Positions 1 to 8,069 of a DNA stretch of 64,000 bases are shown here, piece by piece (the first letter of the stretch is position 1; each line of letters begins with the position of its first letter). The DNA is taken from assembly GCF_001514205.1 (NCBI RefSeq), contig NZ_KQ948765.1, positions 746,753-810,752 on the forward strand, written 5' to 3'. The stretch comes from Streptomyces griseoruber. Lineage in GTDB: Bacteria; Actinomycetota; Actinomycetes; Streptomycetales; Streptomycetaceae. The notes under the pieces are model-generated. The model was not told the DNA's origin. It was given only the letters and a program-made list of their open reading frames with translations, and made no database searches. Both the position numbers and the translations under genes were made by a program.

Positions 1-66
1 CGCGCGGTCCAGGCGGCCGGCGCGGGACTGGCCCTGCTGGGCACCCTGCTGCCGGCGACCGGCTGA
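1..66 (+). CDS. C-terminal end of a membrane protein (partial)
   Basis: The first 21 codons are open from the window edge and end with TGA at 64-66. The tail is rich in Ala, Gly and Leu and resembles the last transmembrane helix of an integral membrane protein such as a transporter. It converges on the acyltransferase gene with only one base between the stops. The rest of the gene lies outside the window, so the family cannot be named. Confidence 0.5.
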   Translation, partial: RAVQAAGAGLALLGTLLPATG

Positions 67-67
67 G

Positions 68-832
68 TCAGCCCTCGGGCTCCAGCCGCGCGAGCCGCTC
101 CACCGTCTCCTCGTCCAGTTCCGACAGCGCGACCAGCTGGTCCGAGGTGACCCCGTCCGGGATCGGGACCGGCGCGGGCGTCCGCAGCGGCGGCTGCCAG
201 CCCTCGGCGGGAGTCCAGCGTCGTACGACCTTGGCGGGCGCGCCCGCGACGACGGCGTGGTCGGGCACGGTCCCGCGCACCACGGCCCCCGCCGCGACGA
301 CGACGTTCCGCCCGATCCGCGCCCCCGGCAGGATCACCGCTCCGGTGCCGATCCAGCAGCCGGGCCCGATCCGCACCGGCTCCATGCGCGGCCACTGCTT
401 GCCGATGGGCTCGTGCGGGTCGTCGTAGGAATGATTGGTGGACGTCACATAGACGTACGGTCCGAAGTAGCAGTCGCTGCCGATGGTGACCGTCGTGTCG
501 GCGATGACATGGCTGCCGCGGCCGAGGACGACACCGTCGCCGATGCGCAGGATCGGGTCGGGTCCGAGGTCGAGGTCGGGCATCAGACCGGCCGTCAGGG
601 TGACCTGCTCGCCGACGATGCAGTGCGAGCCCATGTGGATCCAGGGTTCGCCGAAGACCGTGCCGAGCGGGAAGGCGAGCCGGGTCGCCGGGCCGATCGA
701 GCCGAAGCGCAGCCTGCCGGGACGCTCGGCGGTCACGGAGCCGGTGCGCTGCACCCACGCCCAGCCCGCGTGGACGGCGCGCTGCAGGAGGCGGCCCCGC
801 CAGGATGAGAACGTGTTCTTGCGCTTCGGCAC
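68..832 (-). CDS. Hexapeptide-repeat acyltransferase (LbH family)
   Basis: 254-residue protein. The middle, about residues 60-190, is a run of imperfect hexapeptide repeats ([LIV]-G-x-x-x-x) typical of left-handed beta-helix acetyl- or acyl-transferases; the segment with THxSYDDP and WIGTGAVILPG is the usual catalytic-His and coil region of the maltose/galactoside acetyltransferase group. The acceptor cannot be told from sequence. The GTG start at 832 was chosen because homologous-looking sequence begins at once (V-P-K-R-K-N). The longer upstream reading runs antisense through the carbonic anhydrase gene. It is transcribed divergently from that gene, which is also a beta-helix protein. Confidence 0.85.
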   Translation of the reverse strand: MPKRKNTFSSWRGRLLQRAVHAGWAWVQRTGSVTAERPGRLRFGSIGPATRLAFPLGTVFGEPWIHMGSHCIVGEQVTLTAGLMPDLDLGPDPILRIGDGVVLGRGSHVIADTTVTIGSDCYFGPYVYVTSTNHSYDDPHEPIGKQWPRMEPVRIGPGCWIGTGAVILPGARIGRNVVVAAGAVVRGTVPDHAVVAGAPAKVVRRWTPAEGWQPPLRTPAPVPIPDGVTSDQLVALSELDEETVERLARLEPEG

Positions 833-964
833 CCGCTCACCGTACTCAGCGCGCCCTACCGGGATACGGCCCCGGGCCTGTGATCTTCGCCCCACCGGCT
901 GGCGTACGGTACGACGGACACAAGGACATGGGCATGAGGCAAGAGGCGTGAGGAGACGGTGACG

Positions 965-1495
965 GTGACGACGCACAAGGCGCTGATCGTGGGCATCGGC
1001 GGCAGGGAACCGAAGGTCGACGCGGAGGCGTTCGTGGCGCCGACGGCCTCGGTTGTCGGGGACGTGACGCTGGAGGCGGGGGCGAGCGTCTGGTACGGGG
1101 CGGTCGTGCGCGGGGACGTCGAGCGGATCACCGTCCGCCGTGACGCCAACATCCAGGACAACGTGACCCTGCACGCGGACCCCGGCTTCCCCGTGACGGT
1201 CGGCGAGCGGGTGTCCGTCGGCCACAACGCGGTCGTCCACGGCGCGACCGTCGGCGACGACTGCCTGATCGGCATGGGCGCGACGGTCCTCAACGGCGCG
1301 GTGATCGGAGCGGGTTCCCTGATCGCGGCACAGGCCCTGGTCCCCCAGGGGATGGAGGTCCCCCCGGGCTCCCTGGTGGCGGGCGTCCCGGCGAAGGTCA
1401 AGCGCGAACTGACGGAGGAGGAGCGGCAGGGCGTGACGTTGAACGGCACCCTGTACGCGGACCTGGCCAAGGCCCACAAGGAGGTTCATGAGTGA
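965..1495 (+). CDS. Gamma-class carbonic anhydrase family protein
   Basis: 176-residue left-handed beta-helix protein of the gamma-carbonic anhydrase/YrdA family, predicted to hydrate CO2 in the cytoplasm as a trimer. The three zinc ligands are visible as H70 (LHADPG), H87 (VGHN) and H92 (VVHG), with the structural Arg49-Asp51 pair (RGD) and Gln64 also present. GTG at 965 is preferred over GTG at 959 because AGGAG at 951-955 then sits 9 bases away. Many family members show no measurable CA activity, so the reaction is inferred. It converges on the DedA gene with a 9-base gap. Confidence 0.88.
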   Translation: MTTHKALIVGIGGREPKVDAEAFVAPTASVVGDVTLEAGASVWYGAVVRGDVERITVRRDANIQDNVTLHADPGFPVTVGERVSVGHNAVVHGATVGDDCLIGMGATVLNGAVIGAGSLIAAQALVPQGMEVPPGSLVAGVPAKVKRELTEEERQGVTLNGTLYADLAKAHKEVHE

Positions 1496-1504
1496 GGGCG
1501 CGGC

Positions 1505-2149
1505 TCACTCCCCGGCAGGAACCGGTTCCGCTTCCTGCTGTGCCGCCTGTGCCTTCTTGGCCTTGCGCTTGATGACCAGGAACGAGGTGAGCCCGATCAG
1601 GACGGCCGCCACCAGCCCCAGGTACGAGAACCTCTTCAGCCAGGACTCCGCGACCACGCCCACGTAGTAGATGACGGCCGTGGTTCCGCCCGCCCAGACG
1701 ATCCCGCCCAGCACATTGGCGATGAGGAACTTCCAGTACGGCATGTGCAGCACACCCGCGAGCGGCCCGGCGAAGATCCGCAGCAGCGCGATGAAACGGC
1801 CGAAGAACACGGCCCACATGCCCCACTTCTCGAAGGACCGCTCGGCGGTGGCGATGTGCCCCTCGCCGAAGTGCTTCGGGAACTTCCTGCCCAGCCAGGC
1901 GAGCAGCGGGCGTCCGCCCTTGCGGCCGATGGCATAGCCGATGGAGTCGCCGATCACCGCACCGGCGGAGGCGACCGCGCCGAGCACGACGGGGTTGACA
2001 CCCGCGTGCTGGGACGAGAGCAGCGCGGCCGAGACCAGGATGATCTCGCCGGGCAACGGGATGCCGAGGCTCTCCAGCCCGATGACCAGACCGACCACGG
2101 CGTAGACGGCCGCCGCGGGCACCGTGTCGAGCCACTCCTGGACGTGCAC
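1505..2149 (-). CDS. DedA family membrane protein
   Basis: 214-residue inner-membrane protein. The family signatures are present: E-x-x-x-P-x-P-G-E (ESLGIPLPGE) early, G-x-x-x-G-Y-x-x-G-R (GDSIGYAIGRKGG), and the F-x-x-R-[F/Y]-x-P-x-x-R-like segment FFGRFIALLRIFAGPLAGV. DedA proteins act in membrane homeostasis and polyprenyl-phosphate or phospholipid recycling; some are undecaprenyl-phosphate flippases. The basic C-terminus (KRKAKKAQ) is probably cytoplasmic. GTG at 2149 was chosen because GGGAGG lies about 6 bases upstream. Its leader (2167-2185) carries GAATGTC twice, 12 bases apart on the minus strand. Confidence 0.9.
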   Translation of the reverse strand: MHVQEWLDTVPAAAVYAVVGLVIGLESLGIPLPGEIILVSAALLSSQHAGVNPVVLGAVASAGAVIGDSIGYAIGRKGGRPLLAWLGRKFPKHFGEGHIATAERSFEKWGMWAVFFGRFIALLRIFAGPLAGVLHMPYWKFLIANVLGGIVWAGGTTAVIYYVGVVAESWLKRFSYLGLVAAVLIGLTSFLVIKRKAKKAQAAQQEAEPVPAGE

Positions 2150-2363
2150 CGGCGGGCCTCCCCTTCGACATTCCTTTTGACATTCTTGAACATCGCCTGC
2201 TGCCGGGAAGCCTACCGGTTCGCCCCGGCCCGGCCGGGCCCGTGGTGGAGCGGGCTCCACCACGGACCGGGGAGCAGGGCCCCTCGTGACGGCGCCCCGC
2301 GCACGTGATCGTGGTCGGTGAGGACACCAACGCGATCCGCGCAGTGAAGAAGGGACCCCTCCC

Positions 2364-2762
2364 ATGCCCATGACCCGCCCGCCCCGCCGCCGTACCGCCG
2401 TCATCGCCTCCGCCGTCGCAGCCCTCGCGCTGACCACCGGCCTGCTCACCGGCTGCGAGTTCGGTGACACGGTCGACTGCCTGTCGAACGCCGACGACAT
2501 CACGGACAGCATCACGGCGATCAACAAGGCGGGCGCGGACGCGATCGAGGACCCCTCGAAGACGGAGGACTCCCTCGCCACCATCGAGAAGAACCTCGAC
2601 AAGATCAACGACAGGTCGGACGACGGCAAGGTCGACAAGGCGGTGGACAAGCTCAACCGGGCGATCGAGGACTACAACCGCGACATCCTCGACGGCCGCA
2701 CCCCGGACTCGTCCGCGGTGGACAAGGCGTCCGCCGAACTGAGGGATGTCTGCGCCTCCTAG
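2364..2762 (+). CDS. Small secreted lipoprotein
   Basis: 132-residue protein with a lipoprotein signal peptide: basic n-region (RPPRRR), hydrophobic stretch and lipobox L-L-T-G-C at about residues 27-31. The mature part is acidic and helical (KNLDKINDR, DKAVDKLNRAIEDYN), with two further cysteines (VDC and the C near the end) that could form a disulfide. AAGAAGGGA lies ahead of the ATG. No enzyme family is recognisable; it is a typical Streptomyces hypothetical lipoprotein anchored on the outer face of the membrane. It is a stand-alone gene. Confidence 0.85.
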   Translation: MPMTRPPRRRTAVIASAVAALALTTGLLTGCEFGDTVDCLSNADDITDSITAINKAGADAIEDPSKTEDSLATIEKNLDKINDRSDDGKVDKAVDKLNRAIEDYNRDILDGRTPDSSAVDKASAELRDVCAS

Positions 2763-3123
2763 CCCTCGCTCAGCTCCCGACGCGTACGAGGGTGGATCTG
2801 CGGCGGTCGAGACGGACGGTGGCCGGTGCGGACGCCCTCCGCGCAGTCCCGCCGGTCCGCGCGGGCCAGGGCATCGCCGTCGAAGAGGACGTGTCAAGGA
2901 CGACGGTGTCAGCGGCCCCCAGTGGGCCCCCTGTGGGCGACTGCCGTCGTCACCTGTGCGACACCGTCGCCCCTGCCCGGACCTGCGCCGACCGGACGGC
3001 GTGCAGTGGTCCGACAGGGTGCGGTGGCCCGACAGGGTGCGGCAGCCCGACCGGCCTCGGCACCGCCGCCGTCACCGCACCGGCACCGGCGCGGCGAGCT
3101 CCGGCAGCCGCGGCGGCTCATGG
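2763..3123. other. Intergenic stretch with a short 18-bp tandem repeat
   Basis: No convincing gene is seen in these 361 bases between the convergent lipoprotein and ECF/lectin genes. The long open frames here lack codon-position structure. At 3006-3041 an 18-base unit (gtggYccgacagggtgcg) occurs twice in tandem with a degraded third copy after it. Confidence 0.5.
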
Positions 3124-4890
3124 TCACCGCAGCAGTCGACCTGGGCGGCCTTCTTCTCGAACTCCCCCGCGGGTGGCGTCGGCCGGGGGCGCGACCGGCG
3201 CGGCACCGCGCGGTGCGGGAGGCGTCGGCCCCGTGTCGCGGGAGAGCGGCGGGTCGGCCTGGGGTGCCGGCGGCCGCGGCGTCGCCCCCGCCCCGGAAAC
3301 CGCCGCCTCGAACTCCCACCGCTGCCCCGTCGAGCCGTCCCGCTGCGCGACGACGGCCTTCGCGCCGGCCTTCCCGGTGCCGGGGGCGACGAGCAGGCCG
3401 CCGTCGCGGCGCAGCAGGAGTTCACCGCGCGCGGTCAGGTCGAAGAAGACCTCGCCGGAGTGGACCGCACAGCCGGCCGGCGCGACCGACGCGTGGCCGG
3501 GGTCGGCGGCCAGGCAGAGCGCCGGGGCGGCGGCGCCGCGCAGCGGCCCGTCGTCCTGGTACGACCACTGCTGGGAGGCGGCCGAGGAGCAGACCGCCAG
3601 CACGGCCGCCGCACCGGACTCGGCCCTGCCGCCCGCGACGTCGAGGCAGTGTCCCGTCGCCGGGCTGCGCAGCCGGCCGTGGGCGGGCGCGGCGGAGCGG
3701 GCGGCGGAGGCGGCCGGAGGGGAGCCGGAGGACGAGGGTTCCTCGTCGCCGGGGGTGCGGACGCCCGGGGTGCCGGTGCCCGGCGTGCCGGTGCCCGGCG
3801 TGCCGGTGCCCGGCGTGCCGGTGCCCGGCGTGCCGGTGCCGCCGGCCGGGGCGCCCCAGGTGGCCCGGGGCCCGGGGACACCGTTGTCGTCGGACCAGCT
3901 CTTGGCCACGAGGACGGTCGCCAGCAGGGCGAGGGAGGTGAGGCCGACGAGGACGGCCTTGGGACGCCGGCCCGGCAGATCGAGCAGGCCGTTCGGCACG
4001 ACGCGATGCCGGCCCGTCGGGCGGGCCGCAGCGGTCGGCCGGGACGGACGGGCGCCGGACGCGAGACGGGCGGGGCGCGAGTCGAGATAGCGGTGCGCGC
4101 CCCAGGAGAGCACGGTCTCGGCGAGCAGGGTGTCCAGTCCGCCGTCGAAGTGGCTGAGCTGTTCGGCGGCGTGCCGGCAGTAGCGGCACTGCGCGAGATG
4201 CCGGCGGACATCGGGCAGCAGCGTTCCCCCGCGACGCAGGGGAACGTCGAGGAGACGGTTGTAGAAACGGCATTCGGCGGTGGGCGCGAGTTCCCGGTGG
4301 GCGCGGACACAGCCCGCCCGGAATTGCTCGCGTGCCTGTTCCAGTCCGGCCGTCGCGGTGAGATCGTCGACGCCCAGCAGACCGGCCGGTACGGATAGGG
4401 GTTCCGCTTCCACCTCGGCGTGCCACAACAGGCATTGGGAGGCGGCGGGAAGCAAGGAGAAAGCACGTTCGGCGAGTTGCCGCCTTTCGGGGGTGACCGG
4501 CCGGACGGCGCGCAGTCCGCGGCCGCCGACGGTTTTGCGCAACTCCGGCAGGACGGCGGCGAGTCCTTCGGTCCCGGCCCATTCCCGGACCGTGTTCCGC
4601 ACGGCGACGAGGAGTTGGGGCCGCAGCGCGCCGCCGCTGTGCCCCTTGGCGAGCCGGCCGAACACCGTGTGGAACGCGGCGGCGGCCACCAGCCGCGCCG
4701 ATTCCCCGGAGTCGGCCAGGCAGACGGCCGCGTAGTCGTGGGTGGCCCGCCAGTGGCGGGCGAGCAGCAGGGCGACCGCACGGCCGGTGTCGCCCCGGGC
4801 CAGCCGGGACGCGAGATGGGGGTCGGAATCGCCGGGAGGCCAGCCGGGGCGGGGCGGGTAGGGGGGTCGCGGGGGGTTCGGGGATTGCAC
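3124..4890 (-). CDS. ECF-sigma-like / zinc-finger / membrane / ricin-lectin fusion protein
   Basis: 588-residue modular protein. Residues ~30-110 look like a degenerate sigma region 2; ~135-215 resemble sigma region 4 (LLPAASQCLLWHAEVE). Next comes an anti-sigma zinc-binding motif H-x3-C-x2-C (HLAQCRYC), a single transmembrane helix near residue 300, a Thr/Gly/Pro linker of repeated T-G-T-P-G, and a ricin-B type lectin domain with two Q-x-W motifs (SQQWSY, GQRWEF). It may be a membrane-tethered regulator that senses extracellular carbohydrate; this is inference. GTG at 4890 was chosen because GGAAGG lies 10 bases upstream, better than the TTG at 4908. It is divergent from galU. Confidence 0.8.
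   Translation of the reverse strand: MQSPNPPRPPYPPRPGWPPGDSDPHLASRLARGDTGRAVALLLARHWRATHDYAAVCLADSGESARLVAAAAFHTVFGRLAKGHSGGALRPQLLVAVRNTVREWAGTEGLAAVLPELRKTVGGRGLRAVRPVTPERRQLAERAFSLLPAASQCLLWHAEVEAEPLSVPAGLLGVDDLTATAGLEQAREQFRAGCVRAHRELAPTAECRFYNRLLDVPLRRGGTLLPDVRRHLAQCRYCRHAAEQLSHFDGGLDTLLAETVLSWGAHRYLDSRPARLASGARPSRPTAAARPTGRHRVVPNGLLDLPGRRPKAVLVGLTSLALLATVLVAKSWSDDNGVPGPRATWGAPAGGTGTPGTGTPGTGTPGTGTPGTGTPGVRTPGDEEPSSSGSPPAASAARSAAPAHGRLRSPATGHCLDVAGGRAESGAAAVLAVCSSAASQQWSYQDDGPLRGAAAPALCLAADPGHASVAPAGCAVHSGEVFFDLTARGELLLRRDGGLLVAPGTGKAGAKAVVAQRDGSTGQRWEFEAAVSGAGATPRPPAPQADPPLSRDTGPTPPAPRGAAPVAPPADATRGGVREEGRPGRLLR
3771..3840. repeat. 15-bp tandem repeat inside the lectin-fusion linker
   Basis: The unit tgccggtgcccggcg is repeated 4.7 times without interruption. 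Read on the minus strand it encodes the T-G-T-P-G pentapeptide linker between the membrane helix and the lectin domain. The perfect copies suggest recent slippage, and linker length probably varies between strains. Confidence 0.92.
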
Positions 4891-5294
4891 GGAACCAATT
4901 CCTTCCAAGCCGACGGACCGCCCGCGAATAGTGCGGCCGCCGGAAAGCAGGTGCCTGATTGGTGCGTACCTTCGGACCGGCCGGGTGGGGGAACCGATTC
5001 GGTCCGCGTAAGGGGAGGCTCACCTTCGCACACACGTCTCACGGGAAACAAGGAGTTCGATCGACCACAGTTCAAAGCGAGGGAATTCCAGAAAAGTTAC
5101 CGCCGGTATCCGTACCCGCATTCGACATCCGTCCCGGACGGTCCGGCTCAACTTGTGAACGTGCAAAGGCTGTTGCCACACGGAATCTTCAACTTCTCGA
5201 CGAGAGCCGATTCCCGGCCGGTACCGAACGCCGCACAGGAATCTCCCAGGGGACTCCCGGGGTTCTCCCATCCCCTTCGTCCACCCTGATCGTC
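4891..5294. other. Divergent intergenic region upstream of galU
   Basis: 404 bases between the lectin-fusion start and galU. The stretch 5040-5220 is noticeably more AT-rich than its surroundings and is the likely site of both promoters. I could not place a convincing -35/-10 pair. No small gene with a ribosome-binding site is seen. Confidence 0.4.
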
Positions 5295-6275
5295 ATGAGT
5301 ACCCCCCACTCCGCACCCACGGTCCGCAAGGCGGTCGTCCCGGCGGCGGGCCTCGGCACCCGCTTCCTGCCCGCGACGAAGGCGACCCCGAAGGAGATGC
5401 TCCCGGTCGTCGACAAGCCGGCCATCCAGTACGTCGTCGAGGAGGCCGCCGCGGCCGGTCTGGACGACGTCCTGATGGTCACCGGCCGCCACAAGCGGGC
5501 CATCGAGGACCACTTCGACCATGCCTTCGAGCTGGAGCAGGCCCTGGCCGCCAAGGGCGACACCGTCCGGCTGGACGCCGTGCGCGACCCGGCCCGGCTC
5601 GCCGACATCCACCACATCCGGCAGGGCGACCCGCTCGGCCTCGGCCACGCGGTGCTGTGCGCCCGCCACCATGTCGGCGACCAGCCCTTCGCCGTCCTTC
5701 TCGGCGACGACCTCATCGACCCGCGCGAGACCCTGCTCAGCCGGATGCTGGAGGTCCGCGACCGGTACGCGGGCAGTGTCGTCGCCCTCATGGAGGTCCC
5801 GCCGGAGCAGGTACACCTCTACGGCTGCGCGGCGGTCGAACCGTCCGGCGAGGACGGCGTCGTACGGGTCACGGGACTGGTGGAGAAGCCCTCGCGGGAG
5901 GCGGCGCCGAGCCGGTACGCGGTCATCGGGCGCTATGTCCTCGACCCGGCGGTCTTCGACGTCCTGGAGCGCACCGAGCCCGGGCGCGGCGGCGAGATCC
6001 AGCTCACCGACGCGCTCCAGGAACTCGCCGCGGACGGCACGGTGCACGGCGTGGTCTTCTCCGGCCGCCGCTACGACACCGGCGACAAGGCCGACTACCT
6101 GCGCACGGTGGTCCGGCTGGCCTGCGACCGGCCCGACCTGGGACCGGAGTTCACAGCCTGGCTGAAGGAGTTCGTGGCGGACCTGGAGACCGGCGCGACG
6201 GGCGCGAAGGGCGCGGGCAACGGGGACGGCCGGGACGGCAAGGGCGGCTCCGGCAGGGAGCGGCTGGCGGCCTGA
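5295..6275 (+). CDS. galU: UTP--glucose-1-phosphate uridylyltransferase
   Basis: 326-residue cytoplasmic nucleotidyltransferase making UDP-glucose from UTP and glucose-1-phosphate for cell-wall, trehalose and exopolysaccharide synthesis. The GalU signature is intact: V-P-A-A-G-L-G-T-R-F-L-P-A-T-K at residues 15-29, then P-K-E-M-L-P-V-V-D-K-P. The metal-binding Asp pair (LLGDD) and the sugar-binding segment GEIQLTDA are present. The C-terminus ends in a low-complexity Gly/Lys/Asp tail. Length is close to the usual ~300. The ATG at 5295 lacks an obvious Shine-Dalgarno sequence. It may be a galU paralogue; the gene is not in a polysaccharide cluster here. Confidence 0.92.
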   Translation: MSTPHSAPTVRKAVVPAAGLGTRFLPATKATPKEMLPVVDKPAIQYVVEEAAAAGLDDVLMVTGRHKRAIEDHFDHAFELEQALAAKGDTVRLDAVRDPARLADIHHIRQGDPLGLGHAVLCARHHVGDQPFAVLLGDDLIDPRETLLSRMLEVRDRYAGSVVALMEVPPEQVHLYGCAAVEPSGEDGVVRVTGLVEKPSREAAPSRYAVIGRYVLDPAVFDVLERTEPGRGGEIQLTDALQELAADGTVHGVVFSGRRYDTGDKADYLRTVVRLACDRPDLGPEFTAWLKEFVADLETGATGAKGAGNGDGRDGKGGSGRERLAA

Positions 6276-6345
6276 GCCGGCTCTACGACCTCGGCAACCT
6301 CTACGACCTCGGCGACCTCGGCAGCCGACCACCGGTCCGCACCGC

Positions 6346-6798
6346 TCAGCCGTTGGGACGCAGGGTCCATACGACGGTCATCTCGCCGGTGACCGCACCG
6401 TCGGCGCGCCGGATCTCGATGGCCACCGGGAACTCGGGGCGCTCCCCCGCGTCCAGCTCGGCGACGACCTCGGCGGCCGGGCGGCCCAGGGTCGCGGTGG
6501 CGGTGACCGCGCCCATCGCGAGCTTGCGGTAGGCGATCTCGGCGCGGACGGCGAGCGGCACGGCGCGCGAGAGCTGGTCCCCGAACGCGGCCAGCACGAT
6601 CGCACCGCTGGCGGACTCGCCGAGCGTGAACATCGCACCGGCGTGCGGACCGCCCACGTGGTTGTGGAAGTCACCCTGGTCCGGCAGGGCGACCACGGCC
6701 CGGTCCCGGCCGGTCTCCACGAACTCCAGGTTGAGGGTCCGGGCCATGGGCACGGTGGCGGCGAGCATCTCGCCGATGGACATCTGGTCTGCGCTCAT
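6346..6798 (-). CDS. Hotdog-fold thioesterase (DUF4442/PaaI-like)
   Basis: 150-residue protein with the hotdog-fold hallmark NHVGGPHAGAMFTLGESASGA (residues ~46-66), where the Asn/His and Gly-rich helix form the acyl-CoA pocket in PaaI/YiiD-type thioesterases. A hydrolase acting on an acyl-CoA or acyl-ACP is inferred; the substrate is unknown. It is convergent with galU, with short tacgacctcgg repeats (6286-6320) between them. The ATG at 6798 has no strong ribosome-binding site. Confidence 0.82.
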   Translation of the reverse strand: MSADQMSIGEMLAATVPMARTLNLEFVETGRDRAVVALPDQGDFHNHVGGPHAGAMFTLGESASGAIVLAAFGDQLSRAVPLAVRAEIAYRKLAMGAVTATATLGRPAAEVVAELDAGERPEFPVAIEIRRADGAVTGEMTVVWTLRPNG

Positions 6799-6937
6799 GC
6801 CGCGATGTTACCCATGAGTAGCCTAACTGACCAGGGCCGGCGCGAGCGGGGTCGAGCCGACCGGCTCCTGATGCGGTACGGCCCCGTTGACGGGCGGTGA
6901 CCACACCGTGTCCCGGACGGCACTAGGGTTTCAGGCC

Positions 6938-7990
6938 ATGTGGCCAGGAAATCAGCCGCCCGGGGGAGAGCAGAACCCGCAGGCGCAGAACAATCCGTAC
7001 CAGCAGCCGGGATACCAGCAGCCGAATCCTTACCAGCAGCCCGGCTACCAGCAGACCGGGCAGCCGGGGCAGCCCGGCCCCCCGCAGCCCAACCCCTACG
7101 GGCAGCAACCCCAGTGGGGCGCCCCGACGGCCGTCGGCGGACCTCAGCCCGCACCCGGGGGCGGCGGGGGCGGCGGCGACCGCACGAAGCTGGTCGCGAT
7201 CATCGCCGCCACGGCCGTGGTCGTCGCCGCCGGTGTCACCGGCTATCTGGTGCTGGGCGCCAAGGACGACGGCAAGGGCGATGTGGCCAAGGGCAGCGCG
7301 AGCCCCTCGGCGTCCGCGTCCGCCTCCCCCTCCGTGTCCGCCGGCACCGACGACAACCCTCGTGACAACGAGGAGGAGAAGGCGACCGTCCCGGGCTGGA
7401 AGGTCGTGGTGAACCCGAAGTGGGGCCTCGCCTTCGACGTGCCCGCGGACTGGGAGGTCGAGAAGCCGGGTGTCGGCCGCGGCTTCGAGTGGGAGGACAA
7501 GAAGGAGCCCAGCGGCTACGGCTCGATCCTGATGTCGGGGGTGGCCGAGTACAAGTCCAAGTGGTGCGGCACGGACAGCGACAAGGACGGCAAGACCGAC
7601 TACACGGCGCTGGCGATGGTCGGCACCAAGGGCGCCGAGGGCGCCAAGAACACCGACGAGATCGCCGTCAACACCCCGGCGTGGTGGGTCTTCGGCGGCT
7701 ACACCGAGCCGGACAAGAAGAGCCTCACCTTCGACGAGAAGGCGACCCCGTTCACCACCGCCTCCGGCATCGAGGGCAGCTACGCCTGGGCCCAGTCGTC
7801 GAACACGCCCCAGAAGGGCAAGTGCGACAGCGACGGCAAGGCGATCACGTTCGGTTTCAAGAACTCCAAGGGCGACTACGTGTCGTGGAACTGGTTCGGG
7901 GCCAAGGGGGTCAAGGACGAGGTCCCGAAGGCGACGGTCATGCAGATCCTGAGCACCGTGCGCTGGCACGGGGAGCCCACGGCGAACTGA
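6938..7990 (+). CDS. Pro/Gln-rich single-pass membrane protein with extracellular domain
   Basis: 350-residue protein. Residues 1-75 are a disordered cytoplasmic tail with repeated Y-Q-Q-P-G/N motifs, followed by a Gly run and one transmembrane helix (~86-108, LVAIIAATAVVVAAGVTGYLVL). A Ser/Ala-rich linker leads to an extracellular domain of about 210 residues with W-K-V-V-V-N-P-K-W-G-L-A-F-D-V-P at its start and two cysteines (KWCG, GKCD). This is a common Streptomyces architecture of unknown function; no catalytic motif is seen. The ATG follows a TAGGGT box at 6924-6929, so the transcript could be leaderless. Confidence 0.85.
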   Translation: MWPGNQPPGGEQNPQAQNNPYQQPGYQQPNPYQQPGYQQTGQPGQPGPPQPNPYGQQPQWGAPTAVGGPQPAPGGGGGGGDRTKLVAIIAATAVVVAAGVTGYLVLGAKDDGKGDVAKGSASPSASASASPSVSAGTDDNPRDNEEEKATVPGWKVVVNPKWGLAFDVPADWEVEKPGVGRGFEWEDKKEPSGYGSILMSGVAEYKSKWCGTDSDKDGKTDYTALAMVGTKGAEGAKNTDEIAVNTPAWWVFGGYTEPDKKSLTFDEKATPFTTASGIEGSYAWAQSSNTPQKGKCDSDGKAITFGFKNSKGDYVSWNWFGAKGVKDEVPKATVMQILSTVRWHGEPTAN

Positions 7991-8033
7991 GCGGGCGGCC
8001 GGACCCCCGGGGTGTCTCCGACGGGTAATCCGT

Positions 8034-8063
8034 TTGGCGTACCGGGGGCCGGGCGGGGATAGT
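8034..8063 (+). promoter_or_regulatory. Promoter of the MFS gene, probably leaderless
   Basis: TTGGCG at 8034-8039 and GATAGT at 8058-8063 are separated by 18 bases. The GTG start of the downstream gene follows the -10 box by six bases, so transcription would begin at or one base before the start codon. Confidence 0.6.
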
Positions 8064-8069
8064 CGGCCG

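Noticed and set aside
68..1489. Long minus-strand reading joining the acyltransferase with sequence antisense to the carbonic anhydrase gene
   Set aside because: Only the last 254 codons carry recognisable protein; the rest is antisense shadow of a well-supported gene.
2746..4398. Long plus-strand open frame across the lectin-fusion gene
   Set aside because: Arg/Gly-rich shadow with no domain; the minus strand holds clear sigma-like, zinc-finger and lectin motifs.
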